From positions 4,464,001 through 4,528,000 of the forward strand of contig NC_016631.1 in NCBI RefSeq assembly GCF_000178955.2: 64,000 nucleotides of DNA. Direction: 5' to 3'. Shown piece by piece: positions 24,721 to 32,237 of the stretch. The notes beneath the pieces are model-generated. The model saw nothing but the letters and a program-made list of their open reading frames with translations. It was not told where the DNA came from and made no database searches. How positions within the stretch are numbered: the first letter of the stretch is position 1; each line of letters starts with the position of its first letter. The translations under genes and the position numbers were made by a program. Source of the stretch: Granulicella mallensis MP5ACTX8 (lineage in GTDB: Bacteria; Acidobacteriota; Terriglobia; Terriglobales; Acidobacteriaceae).

Positions 24721-26376
24721 ATGCGGATTACTTCTTACCGGGGGGATCTCCTCCCCCTCTTCGGGCTCATCGTATTCATTGCGAGTTGCGCAAGGGTAAT
24801 CCCCCCCAGCGCATTGGCCCTGTCGTCGGACACGAGCGGCACAACCAGCACGGTAAGTCCGCCTCACATCAACTACACCGACATCAACGTCGGCTCGAAC
24901 ACCGGTGGAGATACAGGAAACGGCGTCTACATTCGGATCTTCGGGTCGAACTTCGGTTCTTCGCAAGGTTCAAGTCTGCTCACGTTGGGTGGAAAACTCA
25001 TCACAAATTGCAGGCTCTGCTCCTGGACCAACAATCAAATCATTGCTCAGCTGGGACCAGCCGCAAAGACCGGAGACATCCATGTCGACGTCGCTGGTGC
25101 CCATTCGAATGGCGTACCCTTCACCGTCACCCCGACAACAATCCTCTTCGTCGCTGCAAACGGATCGGACTCAAACCGAGGATCATTTGCCGCTCCCTTC
25201 AAGACCTGGCGCGCTGCCTTTAACTCCGTCACCAATACGGATTCACACCCTCCGAAGCAAAACACGGTCATCTACCTCGAACCTGGAGCCGTGGTGAACT
25301 TCGACGATGGCCGCGGATATAGCGCCGTCCTATCGACCGATATCGGTGGCACCTCGCCCATCAAACAACTCTCCATCGTTGGATTCCCCGGCGGCACCGT
25401 CAACGTCGGCAGCACCTCTGTCACACACGGCGTTCATGGCTGGGGTTCCTATATCACCATCGCGGATCTCACCATCGTTGGAAAGGTCTCCGCGATCGAT
25501 GCTGAGAAAGGGAACGTACGCATCATTAACAACAGCCTGTCCTGTCCCTCACCTCCAACCGGCGTCGGCGGAGCCGCCTGCATCCTTGCTGAAACCGACA
25601 CCCCAACCGACAGTTGGGTCTTCCAGGGCAACAATGTCCATGACACCGGGGGTAACGTCGACAAGACTTATCACGCCATCTACTTCTCTTCAAATGCCAA
25701 TCACGTGGAGTTTGGGTGGAACAACATCGGTGCGAACTTCCTGGGATACTGCCGCAGTGTCCTCTTCCACGCCACCACGGGCGCCAACCTCTTCGATCTG
25801 CACGTGCATGACAATCAGATCGCCGGCGGCTACTGCGACGCTATCAGCTTCGCCTCGGTCAATCCATCCGCAGGCACCGTCGAGGCCTACAACAACGTAA
25901 TCACGCACGTCGCTATCGCTTCAAATCCCTATGGAACCGCAAACGAAGCCGGCATCGCCATCAACTCCGATGCCTCGCCGGGAGCGAGCGGCACCGTCTA
26001 CTCCTACAACAACACGGTTGTCGACGCCGGCGAATACACCATCGGCCACCAGAACGGCTGCTTTGGCGTGGTCAGCCCAGGGGTATCTCTCGTCCTTACA
26101 AACAACATCTGCATGCAGCCCAGTGCCGCTCAGCCGTACATCGAACCGAACAGCACAGGAGTCAGCGGCACCAACAATCTATGGTACGGAGCGGGACCTG
26201 CACCCAGATTCGATCCGCGACCAGTCATTCTTGCTCCACGCCTGGCAACGGCAACCGGCTTCGCCCTGCAGGCAGGATCTCCCGCCCATGCTGCGGGGAC
26301 AATGACTCGGGTATCTATCTTCGACATCATCGGGACACAGCGAAGTCCCGCCCCGTCCATCGGCGCCTACGAGTAG
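24721..26376 (+). CDS. Secreted lipoprotein with IPT/TIG domain and right-handed beta-helix
   Basis: The 551-residue protein begins with a hydrophobic signal ending in IASC (C23), a good lipobox, so it is probably lipid-anchored. Residues about 45-140 form an IPT/TIG immunoglobulin-like domain (VYIRIFGSNFGSS, NNQIIAQLGP). From about 143 (VAANGSDSNRGSFAAPFKTW) to the end it reads as a parallel beta-helix of the kind found in pectate lyases and polysaccharide depolymerases, with repeated short N-rich turns (NNSLSC, GNNVHDTGG, HDNQIAGGYCD, YNNVITHV, YNNTVVDAG). Beta-helix proteins beside exopolysaccharide loci are often lyases or epimerases for the polymer; no catalytic residues could be assigned here. 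Confidence 0.72.
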   Translation: MRITSYRGDLLPLFGLIVFIASCARVIPPSALALSSDTSGTTSTVSPPHINYTDINVGSNTGGDTGNGVYIRIFGSNFGSSQGSSLLTLGGKLITNCRLCSWTNNQIIAQLGPAAKTGDIHVDVAGAHSNGVPFTVTPTTILFVAANGSDSNRGSFAAPFKTWRAAFNSVTNTDSHPPKQNTVIYLEPGAVVNFDDGRGYSAVLSTDIGGTSPIKQLSIVGFPGGTVNVGSTSVTHGVHGWGSYITIADLTIVGKVSAIDAEKGNVRIINNSLSCPSPPTGVGGAACILAETDTPTDSWVFQGNNVHDTGGNVDKTYHAIYFSSNANHVEFGWNNIGANFLGYCRSVLFHATTGANLFDLHVHDNQIAGGYCDAISFASVNPSAGTVEAYNNVITHVAIASNPYGTANEAGIAINSDASPGASGTVYSYNNTVVDAGEYTIGHQNGCFGVVSPGVSLVLTNNICMQPSAAQPYIEPNSTGVSGTNNLWYGAGPAPRFDPRPVILAPRLATATGFALQAGSPAHAAGTMTRVSIFDIIGTQRSPAPSIGAYE

Positions 26377-26920
26377 ACCGCCGTGCGCCGCAGCCTCTTC
26401 GGCGAGCGCGAAGTGGATACTTCTCTTCTGCACAAACGAATCATATCGGCGTCTCCTGATCGACCTGAAAGGGTACGACTCGGGCCATATCCGCCGCAAT
26501 GCGCCTGAAAGTTTATTCGATCCGACTCAACATATCTTCTCGAAAGCCCATCAAGCACATGACAAGGGAATCGAGATTTGTGACAAAGATCACTGCATGA
26601 CCGGTCGAGTAGTATGAGGATTGGGGAATGACAGGTAATGCTTTGCTCCATCCACTGAAGCCATATTGCCGAATTCTGATTGTTTCCTCTCTCTTCGCCT
26701 GCCGTCGAATGCAGCTCAGATAGCCGATCAGGCTCGCGCAGCAGACGACTCCGACGCTTCGTTACGCTGGCCCCTCACGACCGGGATGAAAAACTGGGCT
26801 TGGAAACAACCGCAATCAAAAAGAAATAACCTGCAGCGCCCACGATCGAATGCGCTCTATCCAGCGCATGTACGAATTACGAATAGTGCTGGGCGGCTTT
26901 AGAGAGAAAGCTGACGAACA
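26377..26920. other. Intergenic region without a supported gene
   Basis: About 540 bp follow the lipoprotein gene. Short open frames exist on both strands, but none has a ribosome-binding site, a domain pattern or a link to a neighbour. It presumably contains the end of the lipoprotein transcript and the promoter of the PAS gene at 26921. I see no clear terminator hairpin. Confidence 0.4.
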
Positions 26921-27559
26921 ATGAGCAATAGACTCAATATCAATGTAGACGCAATCAAAAAGCGACTTGACAGCCCAGACGAACCTCTTGGGTCAGCAGA
27001 GGAGCGGGCGGCCATTCTCTCGGGAGACGAGAATGAACGATTCTCCAAGGCGATCCAGGCTCTGCAGAAAGCATCACCTGCTCTAGAAGTCTTAGTCTCT
27101 GCCGTTGAACATGCTCACGATGCAATCATCGTGACTGAAGCCGGCCAACTCGATCTGCCGGGGCCGCGCATCGTATACGTAAATGAGACCTTCACAAAGA
27201 CAACTGGTTACACCTTTGATGAAGCGTTTGGACGCTCACCGCGCATGCTCCACGGACCAAAGACCGATCGGGCTGCTCTCGACCGTATCCGCAAGGCGTT
27301 GACCTGTGGGGAGTCAATCCGAATAGAACTCGTCAACTATCGGAAAGATGGGAGCGAATTCAACGTGGATCTATCGATAGCGCCTATGAAGGACGAAAAT
27401 GGGTGGTTTTCTCATTTTGTGTCGATCCGGCGAGACGTTACAGAGCGGGACTACCTTCGCAAGCGACTGCAAGAGAGTGAAGACCGGGTACGCGCTCTAA
27501 TGGAGGCTATCCCTCAGCCCAAAGAAACATGTAACACATCCAAACGATTTAAGCAATAA
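26921..27559 (+). CDS. PAS-domain protein, LOV-like but lacking the flavin cysteine; probably truncated
   Basis: The 212-residue protein has an N-terminal helical region, one PAS domain (about residues 60-175) and a PAC segment (VDLSIAPMKDENGWFSHFVSIRRDVTERD). The PAS loop reads GRSPRMLHGPKTD where LOV photoreceptors have GxNCRFLQGxxTD: the flavin-adduct cysteine is proline, so blue-light photochemistry is not expected. The C-terminus continues into SEDRVRALMEAIPQ, the usual start of a second PAS domain, and then stops within 12 unrelated residues. No kinase, GGDEF or HTH output domain follows, so this looks like the stump of a larger sensor. Confidence 0.7.
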   Translation: MSNRLNINVDAIKKRLDSPDEPLGSAEERAAILSGDENERFSKAIQALQKASPALEVLVSAVEHAHDAIIVTEAGQLDLPGPRIVYVNETFTKTTGYTFDEAFGRSPRMLHGPKTDRAALDRIRKALTCGESIRIELVNYRKDGSEFNVDLSIAPMKDENGWFSHFVSIRRDVTERDYLRKRLQESEDRVRALMEAIPQPKETCNTSKRFKQ

Positions 27560-27844
27560 AATTAGCAAACAATCCAAGCAACCAAAATTAGCATTGAAAA
27601 TGCTAGGATTTTTCCGTTTTTTATGTTGCTTATAGGGGACAATTTTCTGTTGCTTATAGTAGAATCTGGCCTACCAGCAGACAAAGAGAGGGTTTTTTAC
27701 TCTTATGAAGGAGTTTGTGGACACAATCCTCCCCAACCCCCTTCCTGGTGGGACATTCGGCTTCCATTGCAGAGCAAACGAGTGCTGACAGCACGTTCTT
27801 AGCTACAACGTTTCTGCAGTTCAGGCCGAACTCGGGAGTTTCTT
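27560..27844 (+). promoter_or_regulatory. AT-rich region with direct and inverted repeats upstream of CRP/FNR gene
   Basis: The region is clearly more AT-rich than its surroundings. It contains two copies of TGTTGCTTATAG (27624-27635 and 27648-27659, spaced 24 bp), an inverted TTGCTTA just inside the PAS gene end (27549-27555), two copies of AAAATTAGCA (27558-27567, 27584-27593), and an inverted repeat TAGCAT-TGAAA-ATGCTA (27589-27605) followed by a T-rich run that could act as a weak terminator for the PAS gene. The remaining part (27660-27844) shows no gene. Confidence 0.4.
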
Positions 27845-28537
27845 ATGCTGAAATGTCTCAACTGCCCACAACTTGGGAAGAATCCGTTTTGCAGTCTCGG
27901 TTCCGACGCACAAGCATTCCTGGAAGAGTCCTCAACAGAACTCAGCTATCCCCAGGGAAGCATCATCTTTCGCGAAGGCGATCAAAGTCACGCTGTCTAC
28001 TTCCTCTGTTCTGGGAAGGTCAAGCTTTGTGCGTCCTCGAAAGATGGTCGAACCATGATCCTCCGCATTGCGCAGGCCGGCGAGGTCCTGGGTATAAGTG
28101 CCGCACTTGCAAAGGGAGAATTTGAGGTGACGGCCGAAGTATTGGAACCGTCTTCTGTTCGTGTTCTAAAAAACAAAGATTTTGATCAAATGCTCCACCG
28201 TTATGAGGAAGCGGGCGCTGCAGCCGCAAAGTCGCTTGTACGCGACTATAAGGCAGCCTTCGACGATGCCAGGATGCTTGCTTTATCCAGCTCTGCGAAA
28301 AGTCGACTAGCTATGCTCATCCTTGGCTGGAGCGCCACGAATGCGAAACTTCCGGTCCCCGCCGCCTTCATTAAAATGACATTTACTCATGACGACCTTG
28401 GGGCAATGACCGCAACGTCCCGAGAAACCATGACCCGAGCTCTGGGACAACTGCAAAGGGACAAAATCATTGCGGTCCACGGAATTGCTCTCACGGTGCT
28501 GAATCCATCGGCTCTTGAAGCGTATGCCACTTCGTGA
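27845..28537 (+). CDS. CRP/FNR-family transcriptional regulator with N-terminal cysteine cluster
   Basis: The 230-residue protein has a cyclic-nucleotide-binding-type beta-roll (about residues 30-130; YPQGSIIFREGD, VYFLCSGKVKL), a dimerisation helix (about 135-165) and a C-terminal HTH (about 180-215) with TFTHDDLGAMTATSRETMTR in that order; SRETMTR is the recognition helix as in CRP. The N-terminus carries C4-x2-C7-x8-C16, and C55 and C62 follow in the roll, which resembles the FNR iron-sulfur arrangement though with different spacing. An oxygen or nitric oxide sensor is therefore possible. GGAG lies six bases upstream of ATG. Targets are unknown; it stands alone. Confidence 0.87.
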   Translation: MLKCLNCPQLGKNPFCSLGSDAQAFLEESSTELSYPQGSIIFREGDQSHAVYFLCSGKVKLCASSKDGRTMILRIAQAGEVLGISAALAKGEFEVTAEVLEPSSVRVLKNKDFDQMLHRYEEAGAAAAKSLVRDYKAAFDDARMLALSSSAKSRLAMLILGWSATNAKLPVPAAFIKMTFTHDDLGAMTATSRETMTRALGQLQRDKIIAVHGIALTVLNPSALEAYATS

Positions 28538-28581
28538 GCCCGTTTCTTCATGCCACAACGGTGACGGCAGCACACGGCTAA

Positions 28582-28689
28582 AGCAAATCTCCTGTAGGGG
28601 TATAGCGAAACCACGAAACTTATGGCCGTTTTTCGCCAGAAAACGGCACTGCACGCCCGATTCAACTCCCCAGTAACAGGAGATTTGCT
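28582..28689. repeat. 108-bp element with 14-bp perfect terminal inverted repeats
   Basis: AGCAAATCTCCTGT (28582-28595) is mirrored exactly by ACAGGAGATTTGCT (28676-28689). Inside lies a second perfect hairpin, GCCGTTTT-tcgccag-AAAACGGC (28625-28647). CTA occurs just outside both ends (28578-28580 and 28690-28692), compatible with a 3-bp target duplication. It lies between convergent genes, so it may be a miniature inverted-repeat element, a bidirectional terminator, or both. Confidence 0.5.
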
Positions 28690-28746
28690 CTAGAGCATCG
28701 TCTCGCGCATGGACCTAAGCCGGGTCCGAGCGATCTGCGAAGCGAT

Positions 28747-30243
28747 CTAGCGAGACGAAGAGCAGCTAAAATTCGATGCCTCGTCGATGCTGCCAACACC
28801 CTTGTAGCGGGCGACCTGAGGATAAGGGCAGAGAGGGCGGGTCCGATCGATCTTACCCGCAGCCTTGTGGGCAGCGATGATCTGCTCAGGAGTCTTGCCT
28901 AGTTCCACCCATTGTTCCATCACGTTGATCTTGTCGAAATTATCGGGGCCCTCGCCACCTGAGCAATGTGCCATGCCGGGCGCCATGAAAAGACGGACCC
29001 AGTTTTGTTCTGTAACTTTGCTCGCTTCCAGCACCTCCTTGTAGAACTCAACGCTAGAGCCCGGGGCTACCTGCTGGTCGGCCCAGCCGTGATAGAGGAG
29101 CAGCTTCCCGCCATGTTTCGCGAATGCTGTAAGGTTTGGATTGAGTTCGTCGATATCCTTATCGATTGCGTGCGCCTTGGCAGAATCACGTTCAAGGTCG
29201 AAGGTGCGCCAGTCCCAATTGGGATCCTGGTACACAACGTAGCGGAACTCATCCAGAAACAGATCCGCTGGTTGAGGCCCACCAGCGAGGCGACTCCAGC
29301 GAAGTTCAGTTCCCGGCTCCACCCGTGGGAATAGAATCTGCCCTGTCCTGGTCGCAACGGGACTCGTTATAGTTTGGGCGGTTTGGACCTGACGTGCTGT
29401 AAGGCAATCGATGCCGTCCTCCGCTTTGCATTGCAAGCTCTTGAAGTCCACGTTACAACTCTCTGGAGCTTCGATTAGCCCGTCCTTCAATCCGTCCTTT
29501 GCATCGCAGGCCTCAAGAACAGCGCGATGGATCATTGGGTACTTCGCCGCGGGGATATAGGCTTCAGGATCTTTAAAAGTCTGAACAGCCAACTCGAGCG
29601 CCCAGGCGTTTCGGCGGATGTTGGCTGGATCGCCTGCGATAATGCCGTCGAATTCCTCCGGATAGCGGGAGGCCTGCAGCAGACCTTCGCGTCCTCCGCC
29701 AGAGCAGCCGTTCCAAAAAGAGTAGCGCGGGTCACGACCGTAGAACGCATGGATGAGAGTCTTGGCTTCGACTGTCATCTCGTGATCGGCGCGGTAGGCG
29801 AAATCGATGAGCTTCTCCGGATGGTTAACAATGAACGAAGCACTTGGGCCAGTGTGGCCATCGTCGGTGGCGCTTGTTGCATAGCCTCGACGTAGCGCGT
29901 CGGCCATCTCTCCGTAGGAGATGGAGCCACCCCAGCCACCACTGCCTACGGCGATAAACTTACCGTTCCAACGTACGGTGGGGAGCCATACTTCGATGCG
30001 AATGTCTGAGTCGGAAGTCGGCTTCAGATCTGCAGCGACACGACAGAAAGATGGCAGATCGCGAAGCGTATTTTCGCTTCCAGCGGGAGTCAAGTTGCCA
30101 GCTTCCACAATCTTTGCAAATGTGATTGATACTTTCGGCGAAACGAGTTGCAGAAGCCTCTCACAGGGTTCTGCGTATAGCGCAGCCGGCAGAACCATCA
30201 TGAGAAATAGAACAATCTTGTAGGGCTTGCGTCCAGTAAACAT
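28747..30243 (-). CDS. Tannase/feruloyl esterase family protein, secreted
   Basis: The 498-residue protein has a signal peptide (about residues 1-24, VLFLMMVLPAALYA) and the alpha/beta-hydrolase signature of the tannase family: the nucleophile in GCSGGGREG (S181), the acid in YHGWADQQV, and the base in GMAHCSGG. A cysteine stands directly before the serine and directly after the histidine, the CS-D-HC arrangement in which a disulfide joins the catalytic residues. It should cleave aromatic esters of plant material in the periplasm or outside the cell. ATG 30243 was preferred to TTG 30282 because the signal peptide then begins with a short basic segment. Confidence 0.87.
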   Translation of the reverse strand: MFTGRKPYKIVLFLMMVLPAALYAEPCERLLQLVSPKVSITFAKIVEAGNLTPAGSENTLRDLPSFCRVAADLKPTSDSDIRIEVWLPTVRWNGKFIAVGSGGWGGSISYGEMADALRRGYATSATDDGHTGPSASFIVNHPEKLIDFAYRADHEMTVEAKTLIHAFYGRDPRYSFWNGCSGGGREGLLQASRYPEEFDGIIAGDPANIRRNAWALELAVQTFKDPEAYIPAAKYPMIHRAVLEACDAKDGLKDGLIEAPESCNVDFKSLQCKAEDGIDCLTARQVQTAQTITSPVATRTGQILFPRVEPGTELRWSRLAGGPQPADLFLDEFRYVVYQDPNWDWRTFDLERDSAKAHAIDKDIDELNPNLTAFAKHGGKLLLYHGWADQQVAPGSSVEFYKEVLEASKVTEQNWVRLFMAPGMAHCSGGEGPDNFDKINVMEQWVELGKTPEQIIAAHKAAGKIDRTRPLCPYPQVARYKGVGSIDEASNFSCSSSR

Positions 30244-30351
30244 ACACAGAACTATATATCTCGTGATTTGCCGCCAGAGCAAATGAGGTTCCTGTTGTCA
30301 CAAACTGCGACTTGTTTAAAAGTCAATGCAGCACGAACAAAGCAAAATGAG

Positions 30352-32085
30352 CTACTGAACGCACTCCGCCACAAGAACCCCAAACGGTGCGAGCGTTATA
30401 TGCTCCAGCGAAAAGTTCTCTCCGCTGGTCGACGGCGATGCATAAAGAACTTTTGCGGAACGAGCATGCACATCCCCTCTCAGTGAAAGGTGCTGCGTCT
30501 GCGCGCTCATGTTGAGCGCTATCACCACCGTGGAATGGTTGCTCTTCCTCAGATACGCAAATGTGTTCGGATCATCGCGATCGATGGACTCCTGCGTGCC
30601 GTCCCGCAGAGCGGGCACCGACTTACGCAACGCAAGCAGGGTCTTATAGGTATTGAAGATGGATTCAGGGTCCCGCTCTTCCGCGGCTACGTTGTAGGTG
30701 GCCGCGCTCGGAGGAACCGGCAGCCAGGACTCTTTCGACGAGGTGAATCCAGCTTCAGGAGCGGCGCTCCATTGCATCGGAGTACGCTCGCCGTCGCGCC
30801 CCTTTTCCTTGGGCCAGCCCAACTTGCCGATGGGGTCGCGCACGTCTTCTTTCCGAGCAGGATCGGTGGTTCTCATCCCAAGCTCTTCACCGTAGTACAT
30901 CTGCGGGGTTCCGCGCGTCGTTAGCAGAAGCGTAGCCAGCAGCTTTGCGATCTGATCGTTATGTACGCCGTCGCCATAACGGTCCCATTGCCGAGGCTGG
31001 TCGTGATTGCTGAAAAAGTACTCAGGCTGTCCGTGAGCGGTATTGTTTTCAACCTCATCGAAGAGTCGTCGAAAGACGGGCGCAGATAGCTTGTTGACAT
31101 CCGCTATCTGAAAATCCATCGGGAGTTGTATCTCGTCGCCATTGCCGTAGACCTTCGTCAGTTCGGCAATGTTCGGCTCATCCGCTTCTGTGAGCAGGAC
31201 GGGATCGCCGGGATACTTGTTGACGGTCCGGCGCAGTTCCTTTAGCACATCGTTTACCTCTGGAAAGTTATCGGTGTACTTGTGCTCGATATTGCGGTCG
31301 CCATAGGCATTCCGGCCCGGCAGGTAGGGATCGTCACGCAGTTGGGGGTCTTCAAACAGCCGGGAAACTGCATCGATGCGGAAGCCGGAGACGCCGCGTT
31401 GCAGCCAGAAATCGAGAACGCCCTCCATCGCCTTATGTACTTCCGGATTGCGCCAGTTCAGATCGGGTTGCTGCACGTAGAAATAGTGATAGTAGAACTG
31501 CTTCGTGGTCGGATCGTAGGTCCATGCAGAGTGGCCAAACCAGGATTGCCAATTATTGGGCGGTCCCCCCCCGGGCTTGCCGTCGTGCCAGATGTACCAG
31601 TCGCGTTTTGGATTGGTGAGCGAGGAGCGGGATTCCCTGAACCATGGGTGCTGGTCGGAGGTGTGGTTGATGACGTAGTCCATGATGACGCGGATATCGC
31701 GTTTCCTGGCCTCCGCCACGAGCCGTTCAAAGTCGGCCATCGTTCCGTAAAGCGGGTCGATCGCTGTGTAATCCGAGACATCATAGCCGTTATCGATGCC
31801 GGGCGAAGGATACATCGGCGAGATCCAGATAGCATCGATTCCGAGATTGTGCAGATAATCCAGGCGCGATGCGATGCCATTGATATCGCCGACACCGTCG
31901 CCATTAGAGTCCTGAAAGCTTTTGGGATTGATCTCATAGATGACAGCGTGTTTCCACCACTCATCATGCGAATCGGGCAGAGCAGACGGCTGTTGTGCAA
32001 CGGCGGCTATTCCTAGAAAGAAAGTCAGTAGGAAGGTAAAAAGGCGCAACACAAATTGCTGGATTGCCGTCTGTTTCAATTTCAT
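30352..32085 (-). CDS. GH13 alpha-glucosidase/oligo-1,6-glucosidase-like enzyme, secreted
   Basis: The 577-residue protein has a signal peptide (about residues 1-30, ending AAVAQ) and a full GH13 (alpha/beta)8 barrel: EINPKSFQDSNGDGVGD near the N-terminus, MDYVINHTSDQHPWF, nucleophile D238 in GFRIDA, acid/base E300 in LLTEADEP, and the transition-state stabiliser D362 in FSNHDQPR. The combination suits alpha-glucosidases, trehalose synthases and oligo-1,6-glucosidases acting on short alpha-glucans. Secretion suggests uptake of starch- or dextrin-derived sugars. ATG 32085 is set 8 bases after AAGG; the in-frame GTG at 32094 lies too close to it. Confidence 0.9.
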   Translation of the reverse strand: MKLKQTAIQQFVLRLFTFLLTFFLGIAAVAQQPSALPDSHDEWWKHAVIYEINPKSFQDSNGDGVGDINGIASRLDYLHNLGIDAIWISPMYPSPGIDNGYDVSDYTAIDPLYGTMADFERLVAEARKRDIRVIMDYVINHTSDQHPWFRESRSSLTNPKRDWYIWHDGKPGGGPPNNWQSWFGHSAWTYDPTTKQFYYHYFYVQQPDLNWRNPEVHKAMEGVLDFWLQRGVSGFRIDAVSRLFEDPQLRDDPYLPGRNAYGDRNIEHKYTDNFPEVNDVLKELRRTVNKYPGDPVLLTEADEPNIAELTKVYGNGDEIQLPMDFQIADVNKLSAPVFRRLFDEVENNTAHGQPEYFFSNHDQPRQWDRYGDGVHNDQIAKLLATLLLTTRGTPQMYYGEELGMRTTDPARKEDVRDPIGKLGWPKEKGRDGERTPMQWSAAPEAGFTSSKESWLPVPPSAATYNVAAEERDPESIFNTYKTLLALRKSVPALRDGTQESIDRDDPNTFAYLRKSNHSTVVIALNMSAQTQHLSLRGDVHARSAKVLYASPSTSGENFSLEHITLAPFGVLVAECVQ

Positions 32086-32196
32086 TGTTTTCACCTTTAT
32101 CTTTATGCAGGCCTATTCCAAGCCGAGACCGCCTAACATCAGTGAGAATTTTCTGACACGAAGGCGGGCGCCATTCCTCGCGGTGTTTGCGCGATG

Positions 32197-32228
32197 AGTG
32201 GGAAGCGGGAATGATCCGGCTCCCCACT
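32197..32228 (-). terminator. Imperfect hairpin after the TonB receptor gene
   Basis: AGTGGGAAGC (32197-32206) pairs with GCTCCCCACT (32219-32228) with one mismatch around a 12-nt loop, about 10 bases past the receptor stop on the minus strand. There is no T-run after it. Confidence 0.35.
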
Positions 32229-32237
32229 CCAGGGTTG

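Noticed and set aside
26666-26902. A 78-residue plus-strand open frame before the PAS gene
   Set aside because: No Shine-Dalgarno sequence, no hydrophobic or domain pattern, and it ends just before the PAS start without overlap.
31282-32016. A 244-residue open frame opposite the GH13 gene
   Set aside because: Hydrophobic, Ile/Val/Arg-rich shadow without a ribosome-binding site; the GH13 catalytic triad is intact on the other strand.
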